From contig NZ_ATNM01000197.1 of NCBI RefSeq assembly GCF_000427295.1, positions 184,908-248,907 on the forward strand: DNA of 64,000 bases, written 5' to 3'. The position numbers and the translations under genes are program-made. Origin of the DNA: Cyclobacterium qasimii M12-11B. GTDB taxonomy: Bacteria; Bacteroidota; Bacteroidia; Cytophagales; Cyclobacteriaceae. The number at the start of each line of letters is the position of its first letter. Positions within the stretch are counted from its first letter, which is position 1. The notes beneath the pieces were generated by a model. It had not been told where the DNA came from and did no database searches. It saw only the letters and a list, made by a program, of their open reading frames with translations. This document shows positions 36,517 through 45,393 of the stretch, in pieces.

Positions 36517-36939
36517 CTATATTTCAGTCCATTTTTTAAATTCAAGAATCTGATTATTCTCTGCATTTGCAATCTCTTCATCTGGATTTTTAGTCAAGTA
36601 AATGATAGAGTCTGATTCAAATACTAAAATCTCAATTCCATTAAAAATGTTTTTAATCAACTCAATCGAAGTTTTCAGCTCGTCTACAGGTTCATAAGCT
36701 CCAAATAAACTCATATGTGTATGCCAACTACAATTTCCTTCGCTATTATCAAATCCAATTGTAATTTCTAAATCTTGTGTTGTAATCCAGAAAGTTGCTG
36801 TCTTTTGTTGGCTTGGATATTCAATTGTCAAAATATCATCCTTGGTTTTTATATAATCGGAAAAATATGGAAAATCTTTAAGTAATCCATTTTTAATAAA
36901 ATCCGAAAAGTCTTTTTGACTTAAATCCTGCATTTTCAA
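36517..36939 (-). CDS. Small hypothetical protein, possibly immunity-like
   Basis: A 140-residue soluble protein with no signal or membrane segment and an acidic, mixed alpha/beta composition. A start two codons in (MQDLSQ) is also possible. I do not recognise the family. It begins 6 bases after the end of a barstar-like remnant on the same strand, so the two may once have been an operon. Small acidic proteins beside barstar homologues are often immunity proteins, but that is only an inference from context. SWHTHMSLFGAYEP near the middle is the most distinctive segment. Confidence 0.6.
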   Translation of the reverse strand: MKMQDLSQKDFSDFIKNGLLKDFPYFSDYIKTKDDILTIEYPSQQKTATFWITTQDLEITIGFDNSEGNCSWHTHMSLFGAYEPVDELKTSIELIKNIFNGIEILVFESDSIIYLTKNPDEEIANAENNQILEFKKWTEI

Positions 36940-36944
36940 TAGTT

Positions 36945-37250
36945 CTATTTGAGAATTAATTTTATATGGTCATTGTATCTGATTATTTCAATGATTATTT
37001 CAAAAATCGTTTTTCCACTATTATTGTATTTTTCATTTAAATCCAACTTGCTTTTATTTGAATCAATTCAGATTAAATCATCGGACTTATCTTAGCAATC
37101 AAAAACACCAAATCCACCAGCTAAAACGTCATTGAATGCATCTAAATTACGACCTATCTTAAATTCCAAATTCTTAGTCAATTTGGTTTTTATCTCATCA
37201 TAAAATTCGTCAAGATCTGAAAAATTATATGCGTTAATTTCTATCTGCAT
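36945..37250 (-). pseudogene. Barstar-like ribonuclease inhibitor, two nonsense codons
   Basis: From the ATG at 37250 one frame reads a complete 101-residue barstar-type protein down to a stop at 36945, except for two internal stops. Residues 1-52 include LDEFYDEIKTKL and the family hallmark GRNLDAFNDVLAGGFG. The TAA at 37094-37092 replaces a likely Glu after FDC, and a TGA follows in LI-stop-ID where barstars have Trp. The frame then continues IDSNKSKLDL and IFEIIIEIIRYNDHIKLIL. Barstars inhibit barnase-type RNases; no barnase gene is present. Substitution stops rather than indels point to real decay. Confidence 0.7.
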
Positions 37251-37571
37251 AGTTTCAATTTTGTATTGCGTTTCTTTCCATTAAGCCCAACAAGTGTATA
37301 TAGCTATGTTTACTATTTGAGTTGCGTATATATCGACTATAAACCCACCCCATTTAGCTTGTAAAATGTCAAATTAACTATTTAGGACAAAAATTCAAGT
37401 ATAGAAACCACACTTTTACTTAAACGGCAGGAATATATTTGGAAATACACAGGCTTGAACAGCAATTACACCAGCACTTAATAAATTTAAAATATTAAAC
37501 AGAAGCCTATTAAAGAAAAATCAAAAAATAATATCGTTTACTCCACTAAAAATTAAACTCCCTAAAAATAA
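37251..37571. other. Intergenic region, no gene seen
   Basis: About 320 AT-rich bases between the barstar-like remnant and the end of the Y4yA gene. No terminator of the usual form is obvious for the Y4yA operon. Confidence 0.4.
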
Positions 37572-39032
37572 TTACCCAATCAAATCATCAGCAGTAAAAT
37601 CCGATACCCCTAACTTACCCTCACTACTAAAACTTAAATTTTGGGACAGGTCGAAAAGGTGGGCTTCGGTTTCGAAAAAGTGCATCATATAGCCGGCGGT
37701 ATTTACAAAGGCGACAAAATCACCTATGGCGGGGAGTTGGGGCAGGGAGATTTTGCGTTTGAGCAGCACATCCCTTTCCAAACAATAGGCACCTGTGAAA
37801 AACACCTCTACAGGCGCGTTTGACTCTGATTTACCCGCATACATCACATAGGGATCCAAGAGAAAATCTTCACTGGAACTCATCATCTGACTCATGTTCA
37901 TTTCCAATCCTACCAGCCATTGCCCTCTGGCATCCTGTTTCCTATGGGCTACCCTGGCAATGGTCATCCCCGTTTGGTTAAGCAGGGAGCGACCTGGTTC
38001 TATTCGTATTTCAAGTGACATGGCCTTCAGTCTTTGGGCATTGCTCTCTGCGGTTTCCGCATCTTTATAGTCCAGCACCTCCTTTAGAAAGGTCGTGCCA
38101 TTGATGTGATTGTAATAGGGATAGGTTTTGAGTTGGCCTGTTAATTCATTGTTGATCATTTCATAGCCCAATCCATGACCATTGAAAGTTAAGGGATTGT
38201 CATTGTTATTCACTCCTTCTTGCAATGCCTGATCAAAGGCTTTCCATTGCTCCTCGCTTTCCAAGTAGTTCATCAATATCCCTCCTCCCATGTCTATAAA
38301 AGCGATGGACAAACCAGACTCATTGAGTCGCTTGGCCAAACCTATGCAATCGGAAAGGGCTTTGCCACGCTGAAGGGTAGAATAACCGTCCAGGTGAAAG
38401 TGAAAACCCTGAATAGAGAGGTTTTTAAAACGCCCTTTTTCCCCGAAATTTCCCAGAATAAAGGCCTCCACAGCAGCTATATCAAAGCCAAAACGACTGT
38501 AAAGCTTGGTCCCCTCTACCGTAAAACCGCTTATGCGAATGCCTACAATGGCCTTTTTATTCAGTTCCTCTGCTATGCTTTGGGCTTGTACACATTCATC
38601 CTCATTGTCCAGGACAATGGGCACCTGCTCATTGACGGCCAATGCATACTGTTCCTTGGTTTTGATGGCAGAAGTAAGCACCAGGTTTTTCCCATTTCCA
38701 CCCAAAGCGATGGATTGTTCCAGTTCTTTTTGGCTGGCTGTATCCACACCTATGCCTACTTCCAAAGCCTGTTTCACCAGGGATTTTGATTTGTTGGCCT
38801 TGCGTGCATAGTAGATTTGGTGTTTCAATCCATAAGCTTCAAAAAGCTTTTTGAAGGAAGCGATGTTATCGGAAAAAGTGGGCAGATGGTGCAGGTTGAT
38901 GGGGGAGCCATGTTTTTCAATCAGTCCGCTGATAATTTTCTGGTCTTCAAAAATACGGTGCATCCATGGGGAAGTAATGGGGGTCAGCCCAGCATTTGGA
39001 TTGCCTTTAATATAATTTTGATTCGTATTCAT
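37572..39032 (-). CDS. Y4yA-type PLP-dependent decarboxylase (fold III)
   Basis: A 486-residue enzyme of the alanine-racemase-fold decarboxylases. The PLP Lys is in IYYARKANKS (near residue 82), the phosphate-binding and ring-stacking elements appear as QGFHFHLDGYST, FIDMGGGI and EPGRSLLNQTG, and a Cys-Glu-Arg-Asp block, AYCLERDVLL, supplies residues from the dimer partner. This matches the Y4yA group, related to diaminopimelate decarboxylase. Its start overlaps the upstream FAD protein gene by 26 bases, making it the last gene of a three-gene operon. The amino-acid substrate is unknown; SbnH, from the same fold, decarboxylates 2,3-diaminopropionate-derived intermediates. Confidence 0.82.
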   Translation of the reverse strand: MNTNQNYIKGNPNAGLTPITSPWMHRIFEDQKIISGLIEKHGSPINLHHLPTFSDNIASFKKLFEAYGLKHQIYYARKANKSKSLVKQALEVGIGVDTASQKELEQSIALGGNGKNLVLTSAIKTKEQYALAVNEQVPIVLDNEDECVQAQSIAEELNKKAIVGIRISGFTVEGTKLYSRFGFDIAAVEAFILGNFGEKGRFKNLSIQGFHFHLDGYSTLQRGKALSDCIGLAKRLNESGLSIAFIDMGGGILMNYLESEEQWKAFDQALQEGVNNNDNPLTFNGHGLGYEMINNELTGQLKTYPYYNHINGTTFLKEVLDYKDAETAESNAQRLKAMSLEIRIEPGRSLLNQTGMTIARVAHRKQDARGQWLVGLEMNMSQMMSSSEDFLLDPYVMYAGKSESNAPVEVFFTGAYCLERDVLLKRKISLPQLPAIGDFVAFVNTAGYMMHFFETEAHLFDLSQNLSFSSEGKLGVSDFTADDLIG

Positions 39033-40851
39033 TGGAAATATTTATCGTCTCTTTTTTCTCAACTGCTTTAGCTACTTCTTCTGCCCATTGGGAGGCAAAA
39101 TTGTTTCGTTTTCTGGACAAGGTGTCATTGTCCAAAGTCAGCCCTTCTGTAGGCGTGCCGTATAGGGCAATCCCTTCCTGTACTGTTCCATCCTTTGCAA
39201 TCATTTTACCCTTTTCATCCATATCCATGCACCCGGGAGTATAAATGCTTCCACTGGCATTCATGAATTTTCTTCCGATTCCTTTTTCCAAGATTGAACG
39301 ATAAAGGGGGCTGGGCGTTTCGCTATCCTTGTTTCTGGGAATTCGGGCATTGATCAGGTAGTCTATGGCTTGCTCTTTTTGGTTTTCACCCTTCAAAAAG
39401 CCATAAGCATCAGAGGATTCATTGACCTCAAAAGTCGACCCTCGAGCAAAACCAAAGTCCACTATTCCTGCTTCAGCAAGAGCCAGTATTTTCTTCATGT
39501 TCTTCACTGGAGGTCCATAGGCAATGCGGTTGAAAAGGCCGAAATAGTTTCGGTCAAACAGTCTATGTGAAGCCGCATCCAAGCCTCCAAAACTGTAGAT
39601 TTCATTAAAACCTGAACTTATACGGCGCCAGGTGCCAAATGCCGCATTCAATGGACTTTCCTCGGGGCCTTTTTCTGCTTCCAAAAGCAGTTTTTCTATA
39701 TAGTCGGCAACTTGTTGATGAGTCAAAGTGGGTTGATTGGAAAAGGGATCCAACAGTTTTTCCCAGCTAAACCTTTCGGCTTCAGGAAAGGCTTTGTGAA
39801 AAGCTTCTATTTGACTTATACTGAATCCATAGGTTGAATGGTGAATTATCTCCTGTTGGTATTTCCTGAAAAGCACGCTGTAATAACTATGGGCGCATTC
39901 TTTGATTATCAAGGGTAGAATGGTCTTTTCAAAAGAAATGGGCTTTATACTTTTCAGCCAGGCAATAACATCCTCTCTAAAAAAAAACAAGGGGGCATCA
40001 ATATCCATCGTCCCTGTACGAGGCATCATTGGAAGGCCTGTTCTGGAAAAGGGAAATATTTTGTCGGGTTCCTTTCCCGAAGGCATATAGGTCAATTTAT
40101 CAGATCCAGCACCTGCAAATTGCCCTCCCCTAACTTCGGTAAGGGCGAGAATGGCATCGATGCTGGTCAGGCCAAATCCTTTAATTGCCACTTGCGCTCC
40201 GGCTTCAATATGTCCCAAAGCCAAGTGGGTAGGGTATACAAAATCGATGGAATGGCCGAAATGGTTTTCTTCAAGAAATCCAGCTCCGCAACCTAAATGC
40301 CCGGTCGTCAATAAAATTCTATCAAATTCCGGAAATTCATCTTCTTCTTTCTCTTGGGTATAAAGCCTGAATTTTTCACCATGTTTTTCAATATCGGTAA
40401 CCGTCCTAATATGTTTCACCAACCGAATATTCTCAGGCAAGTTATTGCCCAAACGATCAAATCCTTCCATCAAATAGCTACCTACTGTTGCCCGTGAAGA
40501 AAATTCCTCACCAATTTGACTTTCTGGAACTTGCGCTTTTTTGGACAGCCAGTTTACAAAATTTGGTGTTTCATCGATAATTGCCCGGGGTTCCTCATCC
40601 GTCCAGCTATTGATGTTTTTATTGGCATAATTCATCAGCAGATAAGACGCCTGATCAGGGCGGTAAACATTACCAGCTGCAAAGAATTTATTTTGATTGA
40701 AAAGATGGATCGCTATAGGATCTTGGATTTCGCGCGCTTTGAGTTGCGCCAACAGGCGCTCAAAAGCGTAGTAACCTTTTGGGCCTACTCCAACTATGGC
40801 AATATTATATGTTGATGCATTTTCCATCCTTTCGGTGTCAGCTCTCACCAT
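39007..40851 (-). CDS. FAD/NAD(P)-binding oxidoreductase (NAD_binding_9 type)
   Basis: A 614-residue protein beginning, after about 12 residues, with the dinucleotide motif NIAIVGVGPKGYYAFERLL. Further landmarks are LFNQNKFFAAGNVYRPDQ, LLMNYANKNINSW, a second nucleotide-binding stretch VAIKGFGLTSIDAILAL, and a C-terminal domain with TPGCMDMD. It belongs to the FAD-NAD(P)-binding family found beside amino-acid-modifying enzymes. It overlaps the SbnA-like gene by 7 bases and the Y4yA gene by 26 bases. In this operon it is the natural candidate for the redox step (inference). Confidence 0.8.
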   Translation of the reverse strand: MVRADTERMENASTYNIAIVGVGPKGYYAFERLLAQLKAREIQDPIAIHLFNQNKFFAAGNVYRPDQASYLLMNYANKNINSWTDEEPRAIIDETPNFVNWLSKKAQVPESQIGEEFSSRATVGSYLMEGFDRLGNNLPENIRLVKHIRTVTDIEKHGEKFRLYTQEKEEDEFPEFDRILLTTGHLGCGAGFLEENHFGHSIDFVYPTHLALGHIEAGAQVAIKGFGLTSIDAILALTEVRGGQFAGAGSDKLTYMPSGKEPDKIFPFSRTGLPMMPRTGTMDIDAPLFFFREDVIAWLKSIKPISFEKTILPLIIKECAHSYYSVLFRKYQQEIIHHSTYGFSISQIEAFHKAFPEAERFSWEKLLDPFSNQPTLTHQQVADYIEKLLLEAEKGPEESPLNAAFGTWRRISSGFNEIYSFGGLDAASHRLFDRNYFGLFNRIAYGPPVKNMKKILALAEAGIVDFGFARGSTFEVNESSDAYGFLKGENQKEQAIDYLINARIPRNKDSETPSPLYRSILEKGIGRKFMNASGSIYTPGCMDMDEKGKMIAKDGTVQEGIALYGTPTEGLTLDNDTLSRKRNNFASQWAEEVAKAVEKKETINISNEYESKLY

Positions 40852-41849
40852 CCAATGGCAGTTTTTAGCTTTGGCTCACTTTCAGGGAAATTGGACAATA
40901 CCCAATCCGGATTGTAAATGGTGTCGAGATACCGCTCTCCCCTATCTGCCAAAAGGAACACACAATTGCTAGCCTTTGGAATGTATTTGATGTACCGATC
41001 TATGGCAGCAATTACTCCACCTGTGGAGCCTCCACAGAGTATCCCTTCTTTTTTGAGCAAGGACCAGCATCCTTCAATACAGTCCAGGTCGCTAACCTTT
41101 ACATGGCCTTCAAATTTTTGGGTATCGACAAACTGCGATTGTACACCTGCCCCATGTCCAGGAATAAGTCTTGGCGCTGCCTTTCCTCCAAACAAAACAC
41201 TTCCTAAAGCATCCACCGCTATCACCTTTGTTCCTAGATTATGCTCTTTGATATAATCGGCATAACCCATTAAAGTACCGCAGGTGCTAGTGGACACAAA
41301 GAGGTAATCAACCGCTCCACCCAGGTCTCTCATTATTTCGTCTATGGTTTTATGGTGTGCCAAAGGGTTGTTAAGGTTCCCATATTGGTTGGTCCAGAAA
41401 CTGTTGGGTATGGCTTGCAATAGCTCCTGTACCCTGTCTAGTCGGGCAGCTAGAAAACCTCCTTTTTTAGCAGGGGTTTTTACATATTCCAGTTGGGCCC
41501 CATAGGTTTTCAATAGCTTTTCTGTATGTGCATTCAAGTTAGGGTCCACCACCACGATCAACTTTAATCCATAATGGATACATGCCTGTGCCAGGCCTAA
41601 GGCCATGTTACCGGAACTCGATTCTATAATGGTATCCCCTCTATTTATTCTTCCTTCTTCAAGTGCTTTTTTGACTATAAAAATCGAAGTCCTGTCCTTC
41701 AAACTTCCGGAAGGATTGGCTGCCTCCAATTTACCATAAAACGATGCATGGCTGTCTGGGAAAAGTTTATCCAGACGCACCAAGGGAGTCTCCCCTATGG
41801 TTGCCACTATATCATTGGCAACATTCGAAACATTAGCTGTCGTAATCAT
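40845..41849 (-). CDS. SbnA-like PLP-dependent cysteine synthase family protein
   Basis: A 334-residue fold-II PLP enzyme. The PLP Lys is in NPSGSLKDRTS, the Asn loop is SSSGNMALGLA, and the phosphate-binding Gly-rich loop is CGGSTGGV near residue 274. The segment YGNLNNPLAHHKTI and the VSTSTCGTLMGY block are like SbnA and other cysteine-synthase paralogues. SbnA joins O-phosphoserine and glutamate on the way to 2,3-diaminopropionate. It is the first gene of a translationally coupled operon with a FAD oxidoreductase and a decarboxylase. True cysteine synthase activity cannot be excluded. Confidence 0.82.
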   Translation of the reverse strand: MITTANVSNVANDIVATIGETPLVRLDKLFPDSHASFYGKLEAANPSGSLKDRTSIFIVKKALEEGRINRGDTIIESSSGNMALGLAQACIHYGLKLIVVVDPNLNAHTEKLLKTYGAQLEYVKTPAKKGGFLAARLDRVQELLQAIPNSFWTNQYGNLNNPLAHHKTIDEIMRDLGGAVDYLFVSTSTCGTLMGYADYIKEHNLGTKVIAVDALGSVLFGGKAAPRLIPGHGAGVQSQFVDTQKFEGHVKVSDLDCIEGCWSLLKKEGILCGGSTGGVIAAIDRYIKYIPKASNCVFLLADRGERYLDTIYNPDWVLSNFPESEPKLKTAIGW

Positions 41850-42651
41850 AACCTTTATGTTCTAATGGATGAAATCCAAATTAATTGATAGTTTATATGG
41901 ACATAATGCATAAATTTTATGCCATTCTATAAAGTACAATCCGGGATTCATTTCATAAAATGGAAAAACTTACTACAATTTTTCACCCTCAGTTAACTTA
42001 AATCATACTGAATTTGTTTGTTCATTCATGTGCCAACCCCTGCTTCTTTGGAGAGAACATTCAAACATATACCTGCTGATTTACAATACTTTACAACTTA
42101 ACCCTATCTTTTTATGAAAAAATACATCTGTTTATGAGATTGAGGAGAAATACGTTTATTCAAATTTTACAGAACATGGCCGCTTTTCTCAGACATTGAA
42201 TAGCGAATCGATTCCTAAATTCAATAACGTCCAAAAAAAATTCAATTGAGGTCATAATCTAGGCTTAACCTGAGTCTGGCATAGCCAAAACATTGCTCCA
42301 CAATTCAAGCAGGATTCCACCAATCACTTTATCATAACTTTCTATGTAACACTAACCGAAAAATGGAAGGAATACGAAAAACTCCGGAGGAGTGAAACTT
42401 TTGTAGATAGGGGTGCAAAACCCCTGGCAAAAACGGAAGTCCCCACCCATTAACACCTGTTCTCAACTCGATATCCCGATTAAGCGAGGGACTGCCGCAC
42501 CCATTCCCTCCCTAAAATCCCCAAAAAATGGATTCGCAGTGACGAGCAGAGATGGACGGGTATTTAATCGTCCCCATTCCCCAGCCCCAAAGGGGCGAAA
42601 TATCATAGCCAAGGGTGTCAGCCCTTGGTAATTACATAAGAAAAACACTAT

Positions 42652-42702
42652 GATTTTGGCGGTATTGTTGCCTTCTTTTTCCGCAACAATGCTGACAAAA
42701 TC
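42652..42702 (+). repeat. Hairpin repeat, copy 2
   Basis: Arms GATTTTGGCGGTATTGTTGC and GCAACAATGCTGACAAAATC surround a pyrimidine-rich loop. The arms pair with one mismatch and two G-T pairs. Confidence 0.85.
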
Positions 42703-42755
42703 ATCTATCAACCCAATCTTGCATTTTTAAAGATTACACCGGAATCCTTTACGTT

Positions 42756-42882
42756 CCCTAAACCCCAATAGGGGTGACATTTTTGTAGCCAAGGGTGAAA
42801 ACCCTTGGAAATTAAATAGAGTATACATCCTGATTTTGGCGGTATTGTTGCTTTTTTTTTCCGCAACAATGCTGACAAAATC
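42756..42882 (+). repeat. Composite repeat ending in hairpin copy 3
   Basis: A 127-base unit: CCTAAACCCCAATAGGGG palindrome, then GCCAAGGGTGAAAACCCTTGG, then AAATAGAGTATACATCC and the hairpin at 42832-42882. It is nearly identical to 47513-47639, and it ends 54 bases upstream of the VOC gene. Confidence 0.85.
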
Positions 42883-42935
42883 ACTTGGACTAGTTTTTTT
42901 TATCTTTGACAACAAACCATTAAAACAAAAAAACC

Positions 42936-43295
42936 ATGCGAAGAATAGTCCCCAATATTTATTCAAATGACCTGGAGAAAAGCAAAGGCTTTTACCTTGA
43001 TTTTTTAGATATGGAATTGGCCATGGACATGGGGTGGGTGTTGACCTTTGTTTCCAAAGAAAACCCTACGGCACAAATCTCAATCTTTCAAAACAAGGAC
43101 AATGCCCCTCTTGACAATTCCACTATATTCTTATCCATAGAAGTTTCGGAAATAGACAGTTGGCATGAAAAAGCCAGGCAACAGAAAATAACCATTGAAT
43201 ACCCAATTACGGATGAAGACTGGGGAGTGAGGCGCTTTTTTATTAAAGACCCAAATGGGGTAACCATTAATTTATTAAGTCATTTAGAAGGATAA
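42936..43295 (+). CDS. VOC-superfamily (glyoxalase/bleomycin-resistance-like) protein
   Basis: A 119-residue protein with the paired beta-alpha-beta-beta-beta modules of the VOC fold: IVPNIYSNDLEKSKGFYLDFL at the start and GVRRFFIKDPNGVTINLLSH at the end. The terminal FFIKDPNGVTIN is the usual VOC signature. Two of the expected metal ligands (a Glu near the end and N-terminal His) are not clearly present, so it may be a non-canonical or non-metal member. It stands alone. Confidence 0.85.
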   Translation: MRRIVPNIYSNDLEKSKGFYLDFLDMELAMDMGWVLTFVSKENPTAQISIFQNKDNAPLDNSTIFLSIEVSEIDSWHEKARQQKITIEYPITDEDWGVRRFFIKDPNGVTINLLSHLEG

Positions 43296-43456
43296 ATTAA
43301 TCGTCTTTTCCCATGTAAATAGTATTCTCAAGGAAGCTAAACCGGCTTTCAAACGGTTGGAAGGCCCATGTTTTTGAACTATCTTTATCATTTCAGGCAG
43401 GTCAAATGAGAGAAATGTCTGTTTCAAAACTCCATCATCACATTTTAAACCCAAAA

Positions 43457-44155
43457 ATGAAAAAGCGTTTATTTTTACTGTCCATAATCATTACCCTACT
43501 TGTACCCTTCTCAGGGAAAGCCCAAATAGACACGGACAAAACAGGGGCCTGGTACATGTATTTTTTTAATTCAACCTTTAATAAAAGTCAATGGGGCTTT
43601 CAGGGAGATATCCAATACCGCAACTGGAACAAAGGTGGAGACCTGGAACAACTGTTGTTACGAGGAGGGTTGACCTATAAACCAAAAGAGACGGACATCA
43701 AGTTCACCCTTGGCATTGCTAACATTACTTCAGGAGCTTATGGGGAGGACAAAAGCACATCCTCTGAAAGCAGAATCTATCAGGAAGCCCTTTTCCCCTC
43801 TCAATTTGGCGAGCGATTTTATGCTACCCATAGGTTTCGCTATGAGCAGCGCTTTGTAGAAAACCAGGATTTCAGAACCCGTTTTCGGTACAACTTATTT
43901 TTAAATATAGCCTTGAATAAAGCAGCAATGGAAAAAAACACCCTCTACCTGGCCCTTTACAATGAAATTTTTATCAATGGCGAAAGAGGTATAGGAAATG
44001 GAAGCTCAGTTGAAATCTTTGACCGAAACAGGTTTTATGTGGCCCTTGGCTATATGATCAATAATGACTTGAAAGTTCAACTGGGAGGCATGAGACAATC
44101 GACTGACCAATGGAGTAAAAACCAATTACAGTTTAGCTTGCACCATGATATTTAA
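43457..44155 (+). CDS. DUF2490 outer-membrane protein
   Basis: I start at the ATG at 43457, which gives a clean signal (MKKRLFLL ... GKAQ); an in-frame start at 43406 would add 17 unlikely residues. The 232-residue product matches DUF2490: TGAWYMYFFNSTFNKSQWGFQGDIQYRNW, LEQLLLRGGLTY, RFYATHRFRYEQRF and a final LGGMRQ. These are beta-barrel outer-membrane proteins of unknown cargo, common in Bacteroidota. The gene is monocistronic. Confidence 0.87.
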   Translation: MKKRLFLLSIIITLLVPFSGKAQIDTDKTGAWYMYFFNSTFNKSQWGFQGDIQYRNWNKGGDLEQLLLRGGLTYKPKETDIKFTLGIANITSGAYGEDKSTSSESRIYQEALFPSQFGERFYATHRFRYEQRFVENQDFRTRFRYNLFLNIALNKAAMEKNTLYLALYNEIFINGERGIGNGSSVEIFDRNRFYVALGYMINNDLKVQLGGMRQSTDQWSKNQLQFSLHHDI

Positions 44156-44594
44156 TCGAAAAAGCACCGACGTTACCTGATATAGCTATTGGGGTGGGTT
44201 TTAGTGAAAAAGTTTGACTAGTGAAAACAATTCCTGGGATGTTTTATTAATACTATAATAACCTGAGTACGACTAAAGCCTACGACTTGGTAATGGCTTA
44301 CTATTCCCGTTGAAATCCCCCTTTGTCCCCCTTTAGAAAAAGGGGGATTTTGTTTTTTCCAGGACTAACGAGTACAAATCTGATTTTGCATTTCTCCATC
44401 CATATCAATTCCACCAAAAGAGCATAAAATTCATTATGCCGCAAATCCACCTTCTAGCAAAGGGGCGCAGTAGCTGTCCAGGCAGAGTCGGTAGGGATTT
44501 TTCTTAAACACATCCTAAAATCGAAGCCATGTGAATAATATAAAATAAGCCGGAAGGTTCCGGCTTATTTTATATCCTAGGATCACATTTAAAA
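44156..44594. other. Intergenic region with a C/G-tract hairpin and a terminator
   Basis: About 440 bases between converging genes. It contains AAATCCCCC / GGGGGATTT at 44313-44350, a hairpin that may terminate the DUF2490 gene at a distance, and the terminator at 44542. No gene is seen. Confidence 0.5.
44542..44571. terminator. Bidirectional terminator
   Basis: The perfect hairpin AAAATAAGCCGGAA / TTCCGGCTTATTTT has a 2-nt loop and lies 23 bases beyond the 3' end of the two-domain DUF4625 gene. Confidence 0.85.
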
Positions 44595-45365
44595 TCAATC
44601 GTTTACAACCTCAATATAGGTACCATATTCCTCTTCATTTCCTTCCTCATCCTCTACAATAAACATCACATGATATTCTCCGGCAGTGGCATTGGCAGGA
44701 ACATCTATGTGTTCATGAAATTCGACCTCAGACAACTCGTGGTATCCTTCTTCAAAAACTTGCTCCATTTCCCAAACCACTTCTCCTGCACCAGCGGTAA
44801 GACCATGGGCATGAATGTCAACAGTAATGGTATGAATCCCATTGGCTGCACCAATTAAAAACTCTACATGGAAATCTTCTCCTCTTACCACTTCGGCATC
44901 CATTTCGAATCCACTAATATGAATCAATTCTCTTATTTCTAAATGACCCTCCACTTCCGTTATGTTACCTGCAATATCTAAAACTTCCAATACCACATGG
45001 TATTCTCCTGCCGGAGCCGTCGCAGGGATATCTATATGCTCATGAAAGGCTGGATTCTTCACCAAGTACTTGGAATCCGTGTAGACTTTTTCAAAGTCCC
45101 ACTCTGTTTCTCCTTCGCCCACTTCCACATCATGTGCATGAATACTCAATGTAATGGAAGCAACATTGGCATTTGCAATAATGGTAGCCTCCAGGTGCAA
45201 ATCAGTACCACGGTAGGCCACAGGTTCGGTAGAATGTGAGCTACCCTCTCCCATTTCAAAGGCAGATATTACTGCCGGATCAAAGGTCATGTCCTCCTCT
45301 TCCTGGCAGGAAAACAGTGCCAAAGCCAAGAGAGGAATCATAAATGCTTGTCTAAGTCTTTTCAT
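44595..45365 (-). CDS. Lipoprotein with two DUF4625 domains, histidine-rich
   Basis: The ATG at 45365 gives a proper lipoprotein signal (MKRLRQAF ... LFSC). The 256-residue product has two tandem DUF4625 beta-sandwich domains with matching His motifs: SIHAHDVEVG and FHEHIDIPATAPAGEYH in the first, DIHAHGLTAG and FHEHIDVPANATAGEYH in the second. The regularly spaced His-x-His pairs suggest metal binding (inference). The gene diverges from another DUF4625 gene at 45642, and four palindromic sites lie around its promoter. Confidence 0.85.
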   Translation of the reverse strand: MKRLRQAFMIPLLALALFSCQEEEDMTFDPAVISAFEMGEGSSHSTEPVAYRGTDLHLEATIIANANVASITLSIHAHDVEVGEGETEWDFEKVYTDSKYLVKNPAFHEHIDIPATAPAGEYHVVLEVLDIAGNITEVEGHLEIRELIHISGFEMDAEVVRGEDFHVEFLIGAANGIHTITVDIHAHGLTAGAGEVVWEMEQVFEEGYHELSEVEFHEHIDVPANATAGEYHVMFIVEDEEGNEEEYGTYIEVVND

Positions 45366-45393
45366 TTTCAATAAATCTTTACTGGTTAAATAA

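Larger units (their letters stand above)
41850..42935. other. Long intergenic region with mosaic repeats
   Basis: The first 500 bases are AT-rich with no gene. From 42378 onward the region is a mosaic of repeat fragments (AAAACTCCGGAGGAGTGAAAC, AGGGACTGCCGCACCCATTC, GCCAAGGGTGTCAGCCCTTGG) that recur at 47.5-48.0 kb, plus two copies of a 51-base hairpin repeat. Open frames inside it read through the repeats and lack protein-like composition. Confidence 0.6.

Noticed and set aside
36310..36520. Integron attC-like site (GTTAGGC near 36500 with an internal palindrome).
   Set aside because: The other core sites are not found at the right spacing and no integrase or cassette array is visible.
36945..37250. 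Stop-codon recoding (for example selenocysteine or TGA as Trp) in the barstar-like frame.
   Set aside because: A TAA is also in the frame, no SECIS-like hairpin follows the TGA, and other genes in the window use TGA normally as a stop.
42413..42966. Open frames on both strands before the VOC gene.
   Set aside because: They read through palindromic repeat fragments shared with 47.4-48.0 kb, so the similarity between frames is due to the repeats.
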